A DNA stretch of 64,000 nt from positions 7,557,501 through 7,621,500 of the forward strand of contig NZ_CP163518.1 in NCBI RefSeq assembly GCF_041080625.1, in the 5' to 3' direction. The notes under the pieces were generated by a model. That model was not told the origin of the DNA. It saw only the letters and a program-made list of their open reading frames with translations, and made no database searches. Origin of the DNA: Streptomyces sp. CG1 (GTDB lineage: Bacteria > Actinomycetota > Actinomycetes > Streptomycetales > Streptomycetaceae). The translations under genes were made by a program, and so were the position numbers. Shown here one piece after another: positions 36,689 through 44,216 of the stretch (position 1 is its first letter; each line of letters begins with the position of its first letter).

Positions 36689-38791
36689 ATGAATGCCACC
36701 CCCACACCCGACGGCAGCTCCGGTGCTCCCGACGACCAGGGAGACTCCGGCACCCCGGCCTCCCCCGTGCCGCTCGCCGAGTCGGTTCCCCCGCAGAAGA
36801 GGCGCACCGCGGATCTCACCCGAGTGACCGAGCCCGGCGCAGAGCTGCTGGAACACCCCGACCCGTGCACCGCAGCCCAGTCCGCCGCCGTGGAGAACCT
36901 GTTGCGGTGCTGGGTACGCGAGACCAGCCTCGCCGCCCCCGTCAACGGCATCCTCCATGTCCCGCTCCCGGCCAGCGGGACGACCCTGCTCGCGCCGGTC
37001 CGCTACTGGTCACCGACCGGCTGGCACCGCTTCGGTCCACCACGCCTGATCAGCGCCCCCGAAGCCGCCCCCGCCGTGGACGCCGTCACCTTGGCGGCGC
37101 TGCTCACCCGGGAGACGACCGGCGACACCAGCAGCAGCTCCCGCCCCCAGAACCCCACCGCCGACGGGTACGGGCACGAGGGCTCCGGCGCCGACGGCTA
37201 CGAGTGTGACGGCCAGGACCACGGACACGACGGCTACGGCGCCGACGGCTACGGGCGCGACGGCCACGACGGCCACGGGCGTGACGGTCACAGCCGTGAC
37301 AGCCGCGACCACGCCCCAGGCGACGCCTGCGACCTCGTGGCCCGGGTGGCCGACTCCGTCCGCCGCACCGCGACCTTCATCCGCGACCGGCGCGAGCACC
37401 CCACCGACGGCCCCGACCTCTTCCTCTCCGCCGAGCAGGCCCTCCTCCTCGGACATCCCCTGCACCCGACCCCCAAGAGCCGGGAGGGCCTGACCGAGGC
37501 AGAAACCCGTCTGTACTCACCAGAGTTGCGCGGCTCCTTTCCCCTGCACTGGATGGCTGTCGCCCCCTCCCTCCTCGTCACCGACTCGGCCTGGACCGAG
37601 CGCGGCCGGCCCGTCCCCGCCGACCACCTCACCCGGCGCCTCGCCGAAACCACTCTCCCGCTGCCCGACGGCTACGCCGCCCTCCCCCTGCACCCTTGGC
37701 AGGCCCGTGAGCTGCGCCACCGCACACCCGTCGCCGCCCTGCTCGACTCCGGCCTCGTCCGCGACCTAGGTCCCCTCGGGCCCTGCTGGCATCCCACCTC
37801 CTCGGTCCGCACGGTCCACCGATCCGGTGCCCTCGCGATGCTCAAGCTGTCGCTCGGCCTGCGCATCACCAACTCCCGCCGGGAGAACCTGCGCAAGGAA
37901 CTCCATCGGGGAGCCGAGGTGCACCGACTGCTGCGCACCGGCCTGTCCAAGCAGTGGCAGGCCGTACACCCCTCCTTCGACATCGTCCGCGACCCGGCCT
38001 GGCTCGCCGTCGACGATCCGGACGGCCGGCCCGTTCCCGGACTCGACGTACTGGTCAGGCACAACCCGTTCGCGCCGACCGACGACGTCGGCTGCATCGC
38101 CGGCCTCGTCTCGCCCCGGCCCGTTTGCGAACCCGGCGCCAACTCCCGGACTCTGCAGACTGCTTGGCCGATCCGCTCCCGGCTGGGCCAACTCGTCGCG
38201 TGCCTCGCCGCGCGCACCGGCCGGCCCGTCGGTGCCGTGGCCGTGGAGTGGTTTCTCCGGTATCTGGAGCAGGTCGTCCGTCCCGTGCTCTGGCTGGACG
38301 GCAAGGCCGGCATCGCTCTCGAAGCCCACCAGCAGAACACCCTGCTCCTGCTCGACCGCGACGGCTGGCCCGCCGGCGGCCGCTACCGCGACAACCAGGG
38401 CTACTACTTCCGCGAGTCCCGGCGCGCCGAACTGGACGCCCGGCTGCCCGGTATCGGTGAGCGCAGTGACACCTTCGTCTCCGACGAGGTCACTGACGAA
38501 CGCTTCGCCTACTACCTCGCCATCAACAATGTGCTGGGCCTGATCGGTGCGTTCGGCTCCCAGCGCCTTGCCGACGAGCGACTCCTCCTCGCGGCTTTTC
38601 GTCGGTTCCTCACCGATGCCGCCGCAGGACCCACCGCTCTGCGCACCCCGCTGCCCGGCCGCTTGCTGGACTCATCCGTCCTGCGCTGCAAGGCCAATCT
38701 GCTGACCCGGCTGCACGGTCTCGACGAACTCGTCGGCCCGGTCGACACCCAGTCCGTCTACGTCACCATCGCCAACCCCCTTCATTCCTGA
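36689..38791 (+). CDS. IucA/IucC-family siderophore synthetase
   Basis: This NRPS-independent siderophore (NIS) synthetase (700 residues) joins a carboxylic acid, often citrate, to an amine using ATP. Family motifs include LHPWQARELRH, HPTSSVRTVHRSG, LKLSLGLRITNSRREN, AHQQNTLLLLDRDG and DNQGYYFRESR. An Asp/Gly/His/Tyr-rich low-complexity insertion (about residues 157-210, DNA 37160-37320, repeated DGYG/DGHG steps) interrupts the N-terminal region and is absent from typical members. AAGGAG precedes the ATG. Confidence 0.92.
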   Translation: MNATPTPDGSSGAPDDQGDSGTPASPVPLAESVPPQKRRTADLTRVTEPGAELLEHPDPCTAAQSAAVENLLRCWVRETSLAAPVNGILHVPLPASGTTLLAPVRYWSPTGWHRFGPPRLISAPEAAPAVDAVTLAALLTRETTGDTSSSSRPQNPTADGYGHEGSGADGYECDGQDHGHDGYGADGYGRDGHDGHGRDGHSRDSRDHAPGDACDLVARVADSVRRTATFIRDRREHPTDGPDLFLSAEQALLLGHPLHPTPKSREGLTEAETRLYSPELRGSFPLHWMAVAPSLLVTDSAWTERGRPVPADHLTRRLAETTLPLPDGYAALPLHPWQARELRHRTPVAALLDSGLVRDLGPLGPCWHPTSSVRTVHRSGALAMLKLSLGLRITNSRRENLRKELHRGAEVHRLLRTGLSKQWQAVHPSFDIVRDPAWLAVDDPDGRPVPGLDVLVRHNPFAPTDDVGCIAGLVSPRPVCEPGANSRTLQTAWPIRSRLGQLVACLAARTGRPVGAVAVEWFLRYLEQVVRPVLWLDGKAGIALEAHQQNTLLLLDRDGWPAGGRYRDNQGYYFRESRRAELDARLPGIGERSDTFVSDEVTDERFAYYLAINNVLGLIGAFGSQRLADERLLLAAFRRFLTDAAAGPTALRTPLPGRLLDSSVLRCKANLLTRLHGLDELVGPVDTQSVYVTIANPLHS

Positions 38792-38859
38792 GCGCGTTGA
38801 CCCGTCTCCCCGCACTTCCGAGGAGCATGACCCACCTAGTCTCCTGAGAGGAGCGCACT

Positions 38860-39669
38860 GTGCCTCCCACCGAAGCGAACGCCGGCCCCGGTGCCGACCC
38901 TGCTCATCCGGGCGCCTTCGTGCACCCGGGTGCCCCTGTTCTCCGGGCTGCCTGCGGCCCCCGAGCTGACGGCACGGCCGGCAGACGGGCCGCCCCGTTC
39001 ACCGGGTTCGCCATCGAAGACGACGACGGGGACTGCGAGGACACGCTGGACCTGCAGCTGCCCACAGAGTTCCTCGCCCTCTTCGCCGCAGGGACGGCCT
39101 ATCTCTTGGACCAGCTCCATACGTGGGGTTCGGTGGTCACCCCTGTCGGCTCCTTTCAACTTCAGCCCGTGCGCATCGATGAAGACCTGCCGCTCATCCA
39201 TCGGTGGATGAACGACCCCGCCGTCGCGCCCTTCTGGGAGCTGGCCGGGCCCCGGAACCGGACGGAGGGCCATCTGCGCGCCCAATTCGACGGCGATGGG
39301 CGCAGCGTGCCGTGTCTGGGCGTACTGGACGGCACACCGATGAGCTACTGGGAGATCTACCGGGCGGACCTGGATCCGCTGGCCCGCCACTATCCGGCCC
39401 GTCCGCATGACACCGGGATCCACATCCTCGTCGGTGCGGCCCCGGATCGCGGGCGGGGGCTGGGATCCGCCCTGCTCCGAGCCGTGGCCGACCTGATCCT
39501 CGACCGGCGTCCCGCATGCGCACGGGTCGTAGCGGAACCCGATCTTCGCAACACCTCCTCCGTCGCGGCGTTCCTGAGCGCCGGGTTCCGGTACGCGGAC
39601 GAGGTCGACCTGCCTGGCAAGCGGGCCGCTCTCATGATCAAGGACCGGGTCCTGCGCGATGTCTTGTAG
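38860..39669 (+). CDS. GNAT acyltransferase of siderophore biosynthesis
   Basis: This 269-residue protein has an AlcB/IucB-type acetyltransferase domain in its C-terminal half: RWMNDPAVAPFWELAGP, YWEIYRADLDPLARHY, DTGIHILVG and the acyl-CoA loop GRGLGSALLRAVADL. The N-terminal about 90 residues are of unclear function. GTG 38860 has GAGAGGAG upstream. In related pathways it acylates an N-hydroxylated diamine, but no hydroxylase gene is next to it. Confidence 0.88.
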   Translation: MPPTEANAGPGADPAHPGAFVHPGAPVLRAACGPRADGTAGRRAAPFTGFAIEDDDGDCEDTLDLQLPTEFLALFAAGTAYLLDQLHTWGSVVTPVGSFQLQPVRIDEDLPLIHRWMNDPAVAPFWELAGPRNRTEGHLRAQFDGDGRSVPCLGVLDGTPMSYWEIYRADLDPLARHYPARPHDTGIHILVGAAPDRGRGLGSALLRAVADLILDRRPACARVVAEPDLRNTSSVAAFLSAGFRYADEVDLPGKRAALMIKDRVLRDVL

Positions 39670-39942
39670 CGCTGAGTGACGACGTCTTCACGGATTGAAC
39701 GTGTCCCGAACCGGTGGGGTTCCCGCCCGGTCGGAGAGAATTTCGAGAAACCCGTGGAGCCCGAGACAGCCGGGAAGGCCGGGGAACGCGAGGTGTCCCA
39801 GCAGCCTCACCGGCTCGGGAAATCCGAGAACAGTCCACCCTTCCGCCACCCTCATTCCACTCAGGAGCCCGGCTGTGACCCCGCCCCGCGTTCCCGCCTT
39901 GACCGCCCGTTTGTCAGTGCCGGGCCGTAGGGTGGTCGGGCT

Positions 39943-41934
39943 ATGACGAAGCCCTCACTCCCCGAACTCCTCCACGCCGCCGTCGCCGCTGTAGGCGGCG
40001 CGGAGCGCCCCGGCCAGGTGACCATGGCCGAAGCGGTCGCCGAAGCGATCGACGACGGATCCCATCTGCTGGTCCAGGCCGGCACCGGCACCGGTAAGTC
40101 GCTCGGCTACCTCGTGCCCGCGCTCGCGCACGGGGAGCGGGTGGTCGTGGCGACGGCCACCCTCGCACTGCAGCGCCAGCTTGTGGAGCGCGATCTGCCG
40201 CGCACGGTCGACGCCCTGCACCCGCTGCTGCGCCGCCGCCCTGAGTTCGCGATGCTCAAGGGCCGCTCGAACTATCTCTGTCTGCACCGTCTGCGCGAGG
40301 GCATGCCGCAGGACGAGGAGGACGGGCTCTTCGACCAGTTCGAGGCCGCCGTCCCCACGAGCAAGCTGGGCCAGGACCTCCTGCGGCTGCGGGACTGGTC
40401 GGACGAGACCGAGACGGGCGACCGGGACGATCTGACGCCGGGCGTGTCGGACCGTGCCTGGGCGCAGGTGTCGGTGTCGTCGCGGGAGTGCGTGGGCGCG
40501 TCGAAGTGCGCCTACGGCGCCGAGTGCTTCGCGGAGATGGCTCGCGAGCGTGCCAAGCTCGCCGAGGTCGTGGTCACGAACCATGCGCTGCTCGCCATCG
40601 ACGCCATCGAGGGCGCGCCGGTGCTGCCGCAGCACGAGGTACTGATCGTGGACGAGGCCCATGAGCTCGTCTCCCGGGTCACCGGCGTGGCGACCGGCGA
40701 ACTCACGCCCGGCCAGGTCAACCGCGCGGTGCGCCGCGCCGCCAAGCTGGTGAACGAGAAGGCTGCGGACCAGCTCCAGACGGCCGCCGAGGGCTTCGAG
40801 CGGCTGATGGAGCTGGCCCTGCCGGGCCGCTTGGAGGAGATCCCGGAAGACCTCGGCTACGCCCTGATGGCACTGCGGGACGCAGCCCGGACGGTCATCT
40901 CCGCGATGGGCGCGACGCGCGACAAGTCGGTGCAGGACGAGGACGCGGTCCGCAAGCAGGCGCTGGCCTCGGTGGAGACGGTGCACGACGTGGCGGAGCG
41001 GGTCCTGAACGGCTCGGAGTGGGACGTCGTCTGGTACGAACGGCACGACCGCTTCGGTGCGTCCCTGCGCGTCGCCCCCATGTCGGTCTCGGGTCTGCTC
41101 AGGGAGAAGCTCTTCGCGGACCGCTCGGTCGTCCTCACCTCGGCGACCCTCAAGCTGGGCGGCGACTTCAACGGCGTCGGAGCCTCTCTGGGGCTCGGCC
41201 CCCAGGGCGCGGCGGGCGAGGATCTGCCGCAGTGGAAGGGCGTCGACGTCGGCTCGCCCTTCGACTACCCCAAACAGGGCATCCTCTACGTCGCCAAGCA
41301 TCTCTCGCGCCCCGCACGGGACGGTGAGCGCTCCGACATGCTCGACGAGCTGAGTGAACTCATCCAGGCGGCAGGAGGCCGCACGCTCGGGCTCTTCTCG
41401 TCCATGCGGGCCGCGCAGCTCGCGGCGGAGGAACTACGCGCCCGGATCCCCGAGTTCCCGATCCTGCTCCAGGGCGAGGAGACCCTCGGCGAACTGATCA
41501 AGAACTTCGCGGCCGACCCGAAGACCTGTCTCTTCGGCACCCTGTCCCTGTGGCAGGGCGTGGACGTCCCGGGTCCCAGCTGCCAGCTGGTCGTCATGGA
41601 CAAGATCCCGTTCCCGCGTCCCGACGATCCGTTGATGAGCGCCCGGCAGAAGGCGGTGGAGGACGCCGGCGGCAACGGCTTCATGGCGGTGGCCGCCACA
41701 CACGCGGCCCTGCTCATGGCCCAGGGCGCCGGCCGACTCGTCCGCGCGTCGGGGGACCGGGGCGTGGTCGCCGTACTGGATCAGCGGCTGGCCACCGCAC
41801 GTTACGGCGGCTACCTGAAGACGTCGCTGCCGGACTTCTGGTACACCACGGACCGCAACCAGGTCCGCAAGTCGCTCGCCGCGATCGACGTGGCGGCGAA
41901 GGAGACGGAAGCGCAGCCGACTGGGGCGGAGTGA
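39943..41934 (+). CDS. DinG/XPD-type ATP-dependent DNA helicase
   Basis: This superfamily 2 helicase has 663 residues. Walker A is QAGTGTGKSLGYLVP, and the DEAH box is LIVDEAHELVSRV. Cysteines in YLCLHRL, SSRECVGASKCAYGAECF probably hold the iron-sulfur cluster. The C-terminal motifs include SLWQGVDVPG and AAGRLVRASGDRGVVAVLDQRL-type sequence. Bacterial DinG proteins resolve unusual DNA structures and R-loops. It converges with lexA across a strong hairpin. I see no good SOS box before it. Confidence 0.9.
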   Translation: MTKPSLPELLHAAVAAVGGAERPGQVTMAEAVAEAIDDGSHLLVQAGTGTGKSLGYLVPALAHGERVVVATATLALQRQLVERDLPRTVDALHPLLRRRPEFAMLKGRSNYLCLHRLREGMPQDEEDGLFDQFEAAVPTSKLGQDLLRLRDWSDETETGDRDDLTPGVSDRAWAQVSVSSRECVGASKCAYGAECFAEMARERAKLAEVVVTNHALLAIDAIEGAPVLPQHEVLIVDEAHELVSRVTGVATGELTPGQVNRAVRRAAKLVNEKAADQLQTAAEGFERLMELALPGRLEEIPEDLGYALMALRDAARTVISAMGATRDKSVQDEDAVRKQALASVETVHDVAERVLNGSEWDVVWYERHDRFGASLRVAPMSVSGLLREKLFADRSVVLTSATLKLGGDFNGVGASLGLGPQGAAGEDLPQWKGVDVGSPFDYPKQGILYVAKHLSRPARDGERSDMLDELSELIQAAGGRTLGLFSSMRAAQLAAEELRARIPEFPILLQGEETLGELIKNFAADPKTCLFGTLSLWQGVDVPGPSCQLVVMDKIPFPRPDDPLMSARQKAVEDAGGNGFMAVAATHAALLMAQGAGRLVRASGDRGVVAVLDQRLATARYGGYLKTSLPDFWYTTDRNQVRKSLAAIDVAAKETEAQPTGAE

Positions 41935-41976
41935 TCGCGGGGTAGCCCGGCCGGCCCGGTCGGGCTACCCCGCGAT
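41934..41976. terminator. Bidirectional terminator between the helicase gene and lexA
   Basis: A perfect 16-bp inverted repeat (41934-41949 with 41961-41976) starts at the last base of the helicase stop codon. A second hairpin (42036-42045 with 42054-42063, ten perfect pairs) lies nearer lexA. Confidence 0.9.
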
Positions 41977-42109
41977 GCGCAAGCGGCGGGGCCCACCCAC
42001 GGCCTGGCAGGGTCCCGGGCCCGGACACAGCAGGACCCCGGAACCGGCGCAGGGGTTCCGGGGCCCGGTCAGGGAGCGAGCAGCCGTAGGGGCCCGCCCG
42101 CCGCAGGCG

Positions 42110-42889
42110 TCAGACGCGCCGCAGCACCGCGACGACCTTGCCCAGGATGGTCGCGTCGTCGCCGGGGATCGGTTCGTAGGCCGCGTTGTGCGGGAGGAGC
42201 CAGACATGGCCGTCCTCGCGCTTGAAGCGCTTGACGGTGGCTTCGCCGTCGAGCATGGCCGCCACGATGTCGCCGTTCTCGGCGACGGGCTGACGGCGCA
42301 CGGTGACCCAGTCGCCGTCGCAGATCGCGGCCTCGATCATGGAGTCGCCGACGACCTTGAGGACGAACAGCTCACCGTCGCCGACGAGCTGACGGGGGAG
42401 AGGGAAGACGTCCTCGACGGACTCCTCCGCGAGGATCGGGCCACCGGCGGCGATGCGGCCGACCAGCGGGACGTACGACGCGGCGGGCTTGCCGGCGGTG
42501 TCCGTGGGCTGCACGGACACCGCCTGGTCCGAGCCGCGCACCTCGTACGCGCGCGGGCGGTGCGGGTCGCGGCGCAGGAAGCCCTTGCGCTCCAGCGCCA
42601 TCAGCTGATGCGCGACCGAGGAGGTGCTCGAGAGACCGACGGCCTGGCCGATCTCGCGCATCGACGGGGGATAGCCACGTCGCTGCACCGAGTCACGGAT
42701 GACTTCGATCACGCGGCGCTGCCGGTCGGTGAGTCCGGAGCTGTCCGCCCGGATTCCTGGAGGTCGGCCCGGCAGGGAGCGCTTGTGCCCCTCGGGATTC
42801 GTGGCTTCGTTCATCACGTGTACCGGCTCGACTCGGCCCTGGGAGCGGTCCTGGGCGGTGATGGTGGCACTGTCTGCGGTGGTGGTCAC
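42110..42889 (-). CDS. lexA: SOS repressor LexA
   Basis: LexA (259 residues) represses DNA-damage genes until RecA filaments trigger self-cleavage. The winged HTH is in the N-terminal half ([24 protein letters not shown]). The cleavage site is the Ala-Gly bond in [13 protein letters not shown]. The catalytic dyad is Ser in [11 protein letters not shown] and Lys in [14 protein letters not shown] 42889 is chosen because GAGAGGGG lies six bases upstream. The N-terminal about 55 residues are an extension common in actinomycetes. An SOS box lies upstream. Confidence 0.96.
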   Translation of the reverse strand: MTTTADSATITAQDRSQGRVEPVHVMNEATNPEGHKRSLPGRPPGIRADSSGLTDRQRRVIEVIRDSVQRRGYPPSMREIGQAVGLSSTSSVAHQLMALERKGFLRRDPHRPRAYEVRGSDQAVSVQPTDTAGKPAASYVPLVGRIAAGGPILAEESVEDVFPLPRQLVGDGELFVLKVVGDSMIEAAICDGDWVTVRRQPVAENGDIVAAMLDGEATVKRFKREDGHVWLLPHNAAYEPIPGDDATILGKVVAVLRRV

Positions 42890-42950
42890 GTCGGCCCCTC
42901 TCGATGGTCTCCCTGCTGGACAACGGTAGTTGCTTTCGAAAGGTTGCGCC

Positions 42951-42962
42951 AAACACACGTTC
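42951..42962 (-). promoter_or_regulatory. LexA (SOS) box upstream of lexA
   Basis: On the minus strand the site reads GAAC-GTGT-GTTT, one mismatch from GAAC-N4-GTTC. It lies 62 bases before the lexA start, consistent with autoregulation. Confidence 0.7.
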
Positions 42963-43349
42963 GAGTGAAAAAGTGCGATTCACCTGACGCGATCATGTGT
43001 CTGGGTGTATTGCTAACGCCCCACCTGGCGGACAAAAGCGCCCATTGTTGTACTCTTCACCGCCGGGGTTGCCGACCTCGTGGGTCGTCACCCCAGTCTG
43101 CCATCCGGAATCCGTGCATCCGGGCTCCGGGTCCCTTCTGTGCCGGAGTCCCACGCGTCCTCCGTGCGGCGCCCACGGTATCTCCGTAAGCGCCACAGTG
43201 ATACGGCTCTGCGCCCGCGTGTCCCCGGCCGGGCCTCCCGGGTGCCGGGCGTCCCCTGCGCTTCCGATGCGGTGTTCGTGACTGTCTGCTGCAGTGAGCG
43301 TGACTGCCTGTTGCGACACGCGTGGCTGCCTGGGTGTATGAGCCAATCC

Positions 43350-43393
43350 CCACATCTAGTGGTTGGATGGCTACAGCAGCCCACAAGTTGTGG
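43350..43393 (+). promoter_or_regulatory. Pair of NrdR boxes upstream of nrdR-nrdJ
   Basis: Two palindromes, CCAC-ATCTA-GTGG (43350-43362) and CCACAA-G-TTGTGG (43381-43393), have centres 31 bases apart, which is three helical turns. This is the arrangement typical of NrdR operators. A TATGCT -10 candidate lies at 43426-43431. Apart from these sites and the SOS box, the 611-base lexA-nrdR gap shows no gene. Confidence 0.75.
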
Positions 43394-43500
43394 TCCCCCG
43401 GGTCTGAAGCAGCTCCGAGATCGCCTATGCTTAGGGCTGCTTCGCGGGGCCCATGGGTCCGGTGAGGTTGTTGAGTCTGCTGTGAGGAGGGTTGGAGATC

Positions 43501-44052
43501 ATGCACTGCCCCTTCTGCAGGCACCCCGACAGCCGCGTGGTCGACAGTCGTACGACCGACGACGGCACGTCCATCCGCAGGCGTCGCCAGTGCCCCGACT
43601 GCTCCCGTCGTTTCACGACTGTGGAGACGTGCTCGCTCATGGTGATCAAGCGGTCCGGGGTCACCGAGCCTTTCAGTCGCACCAAGGTCATCAACGGCGT
43701 GCGCAAGGCATGCCAGGGACGGCCTGTCACCGAGGACGCACTCGCCCAGCTCGGCCAGCGGGTCGAGGAGGCGCTGCGAGCCACCGGAAGCGCCGAGCTG
43801 TCCACCCATGACGTGGGGCTGGCCATACTCGGCCCGTTGCAGGAGCTCGACCTCGTCGCCTTTCTGCGATTCGCCTCCGTCTACCGGGCGTTCGACTCGC
43901 TCGAGGACTTCGAGGCCGCCATCGCGGAGCTGAGGGAGACGGCGAGGGGCCCCGCCGCGGACACGGAAAACGCGCGAACGGGGAGCCAGGAAGACGAACG
44001 CGGGCCCGGCGGGACCACTGAGGTTCCCGTGCCCGCCCACGCCGCCGACTGA
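43501..44052 (+). CDS. nrdR: Ribonucleotide reductase repressor NrdR
   Basis: NrdR (183 residues) senses dATP/ATP and represses reductase genes. The zinc ribbon is [17 protein letters not shown] with a second Cys pair in [14 protein letters not shown]. The ATP-cone follows ([24 protein letters not shown]). ATG 43501 has GGAG four bases upstream. The C-terminal about 35 residues are a disordered extension. It is followed by nrdJ after 164 bases, and the pair of boxes upstream implies autoregulation. Confidence 0.96.
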   Translation: MHCPFCRHPDSRVVDSRTTDDGTSIRRRRQCPDCSRRFTTVETCSLMVIKRSGVTEPFSRTKVINGVRKACQGRPVTEDALAQLGQRVEEALRATGSAELSTHDVGLAILGPLQELDLVAFLRFASVYRAFDSLEDFEAAIAELRETARGPAADTENARTGSQEDERGPGGTTEVPVPAHAAD

Positions 44053-44216
44053 CCGGCGGGCCGGAAACCGGGAGGAGGTCCGGGTTCCGGCCGGAAGGCG
44101 GCGACCAAGACCTGTTGCGGGTGGCAGCTGAGGGTGCCCGCGACACAAGACAGAACACCGTGCCACGGGAACAAACGGGGCACTTCAGGGCGTTTTTGCC
44201 CGTAGAGGGAGGCGGC

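Noticed and set aside
39670..39942. GAAC-N7-GTTC before the DinG-type helicase, considered as an SOS box.
   Set aside because: The spacing is seven instead of four bases, so it does not fit the actinobacterial LexA motif.
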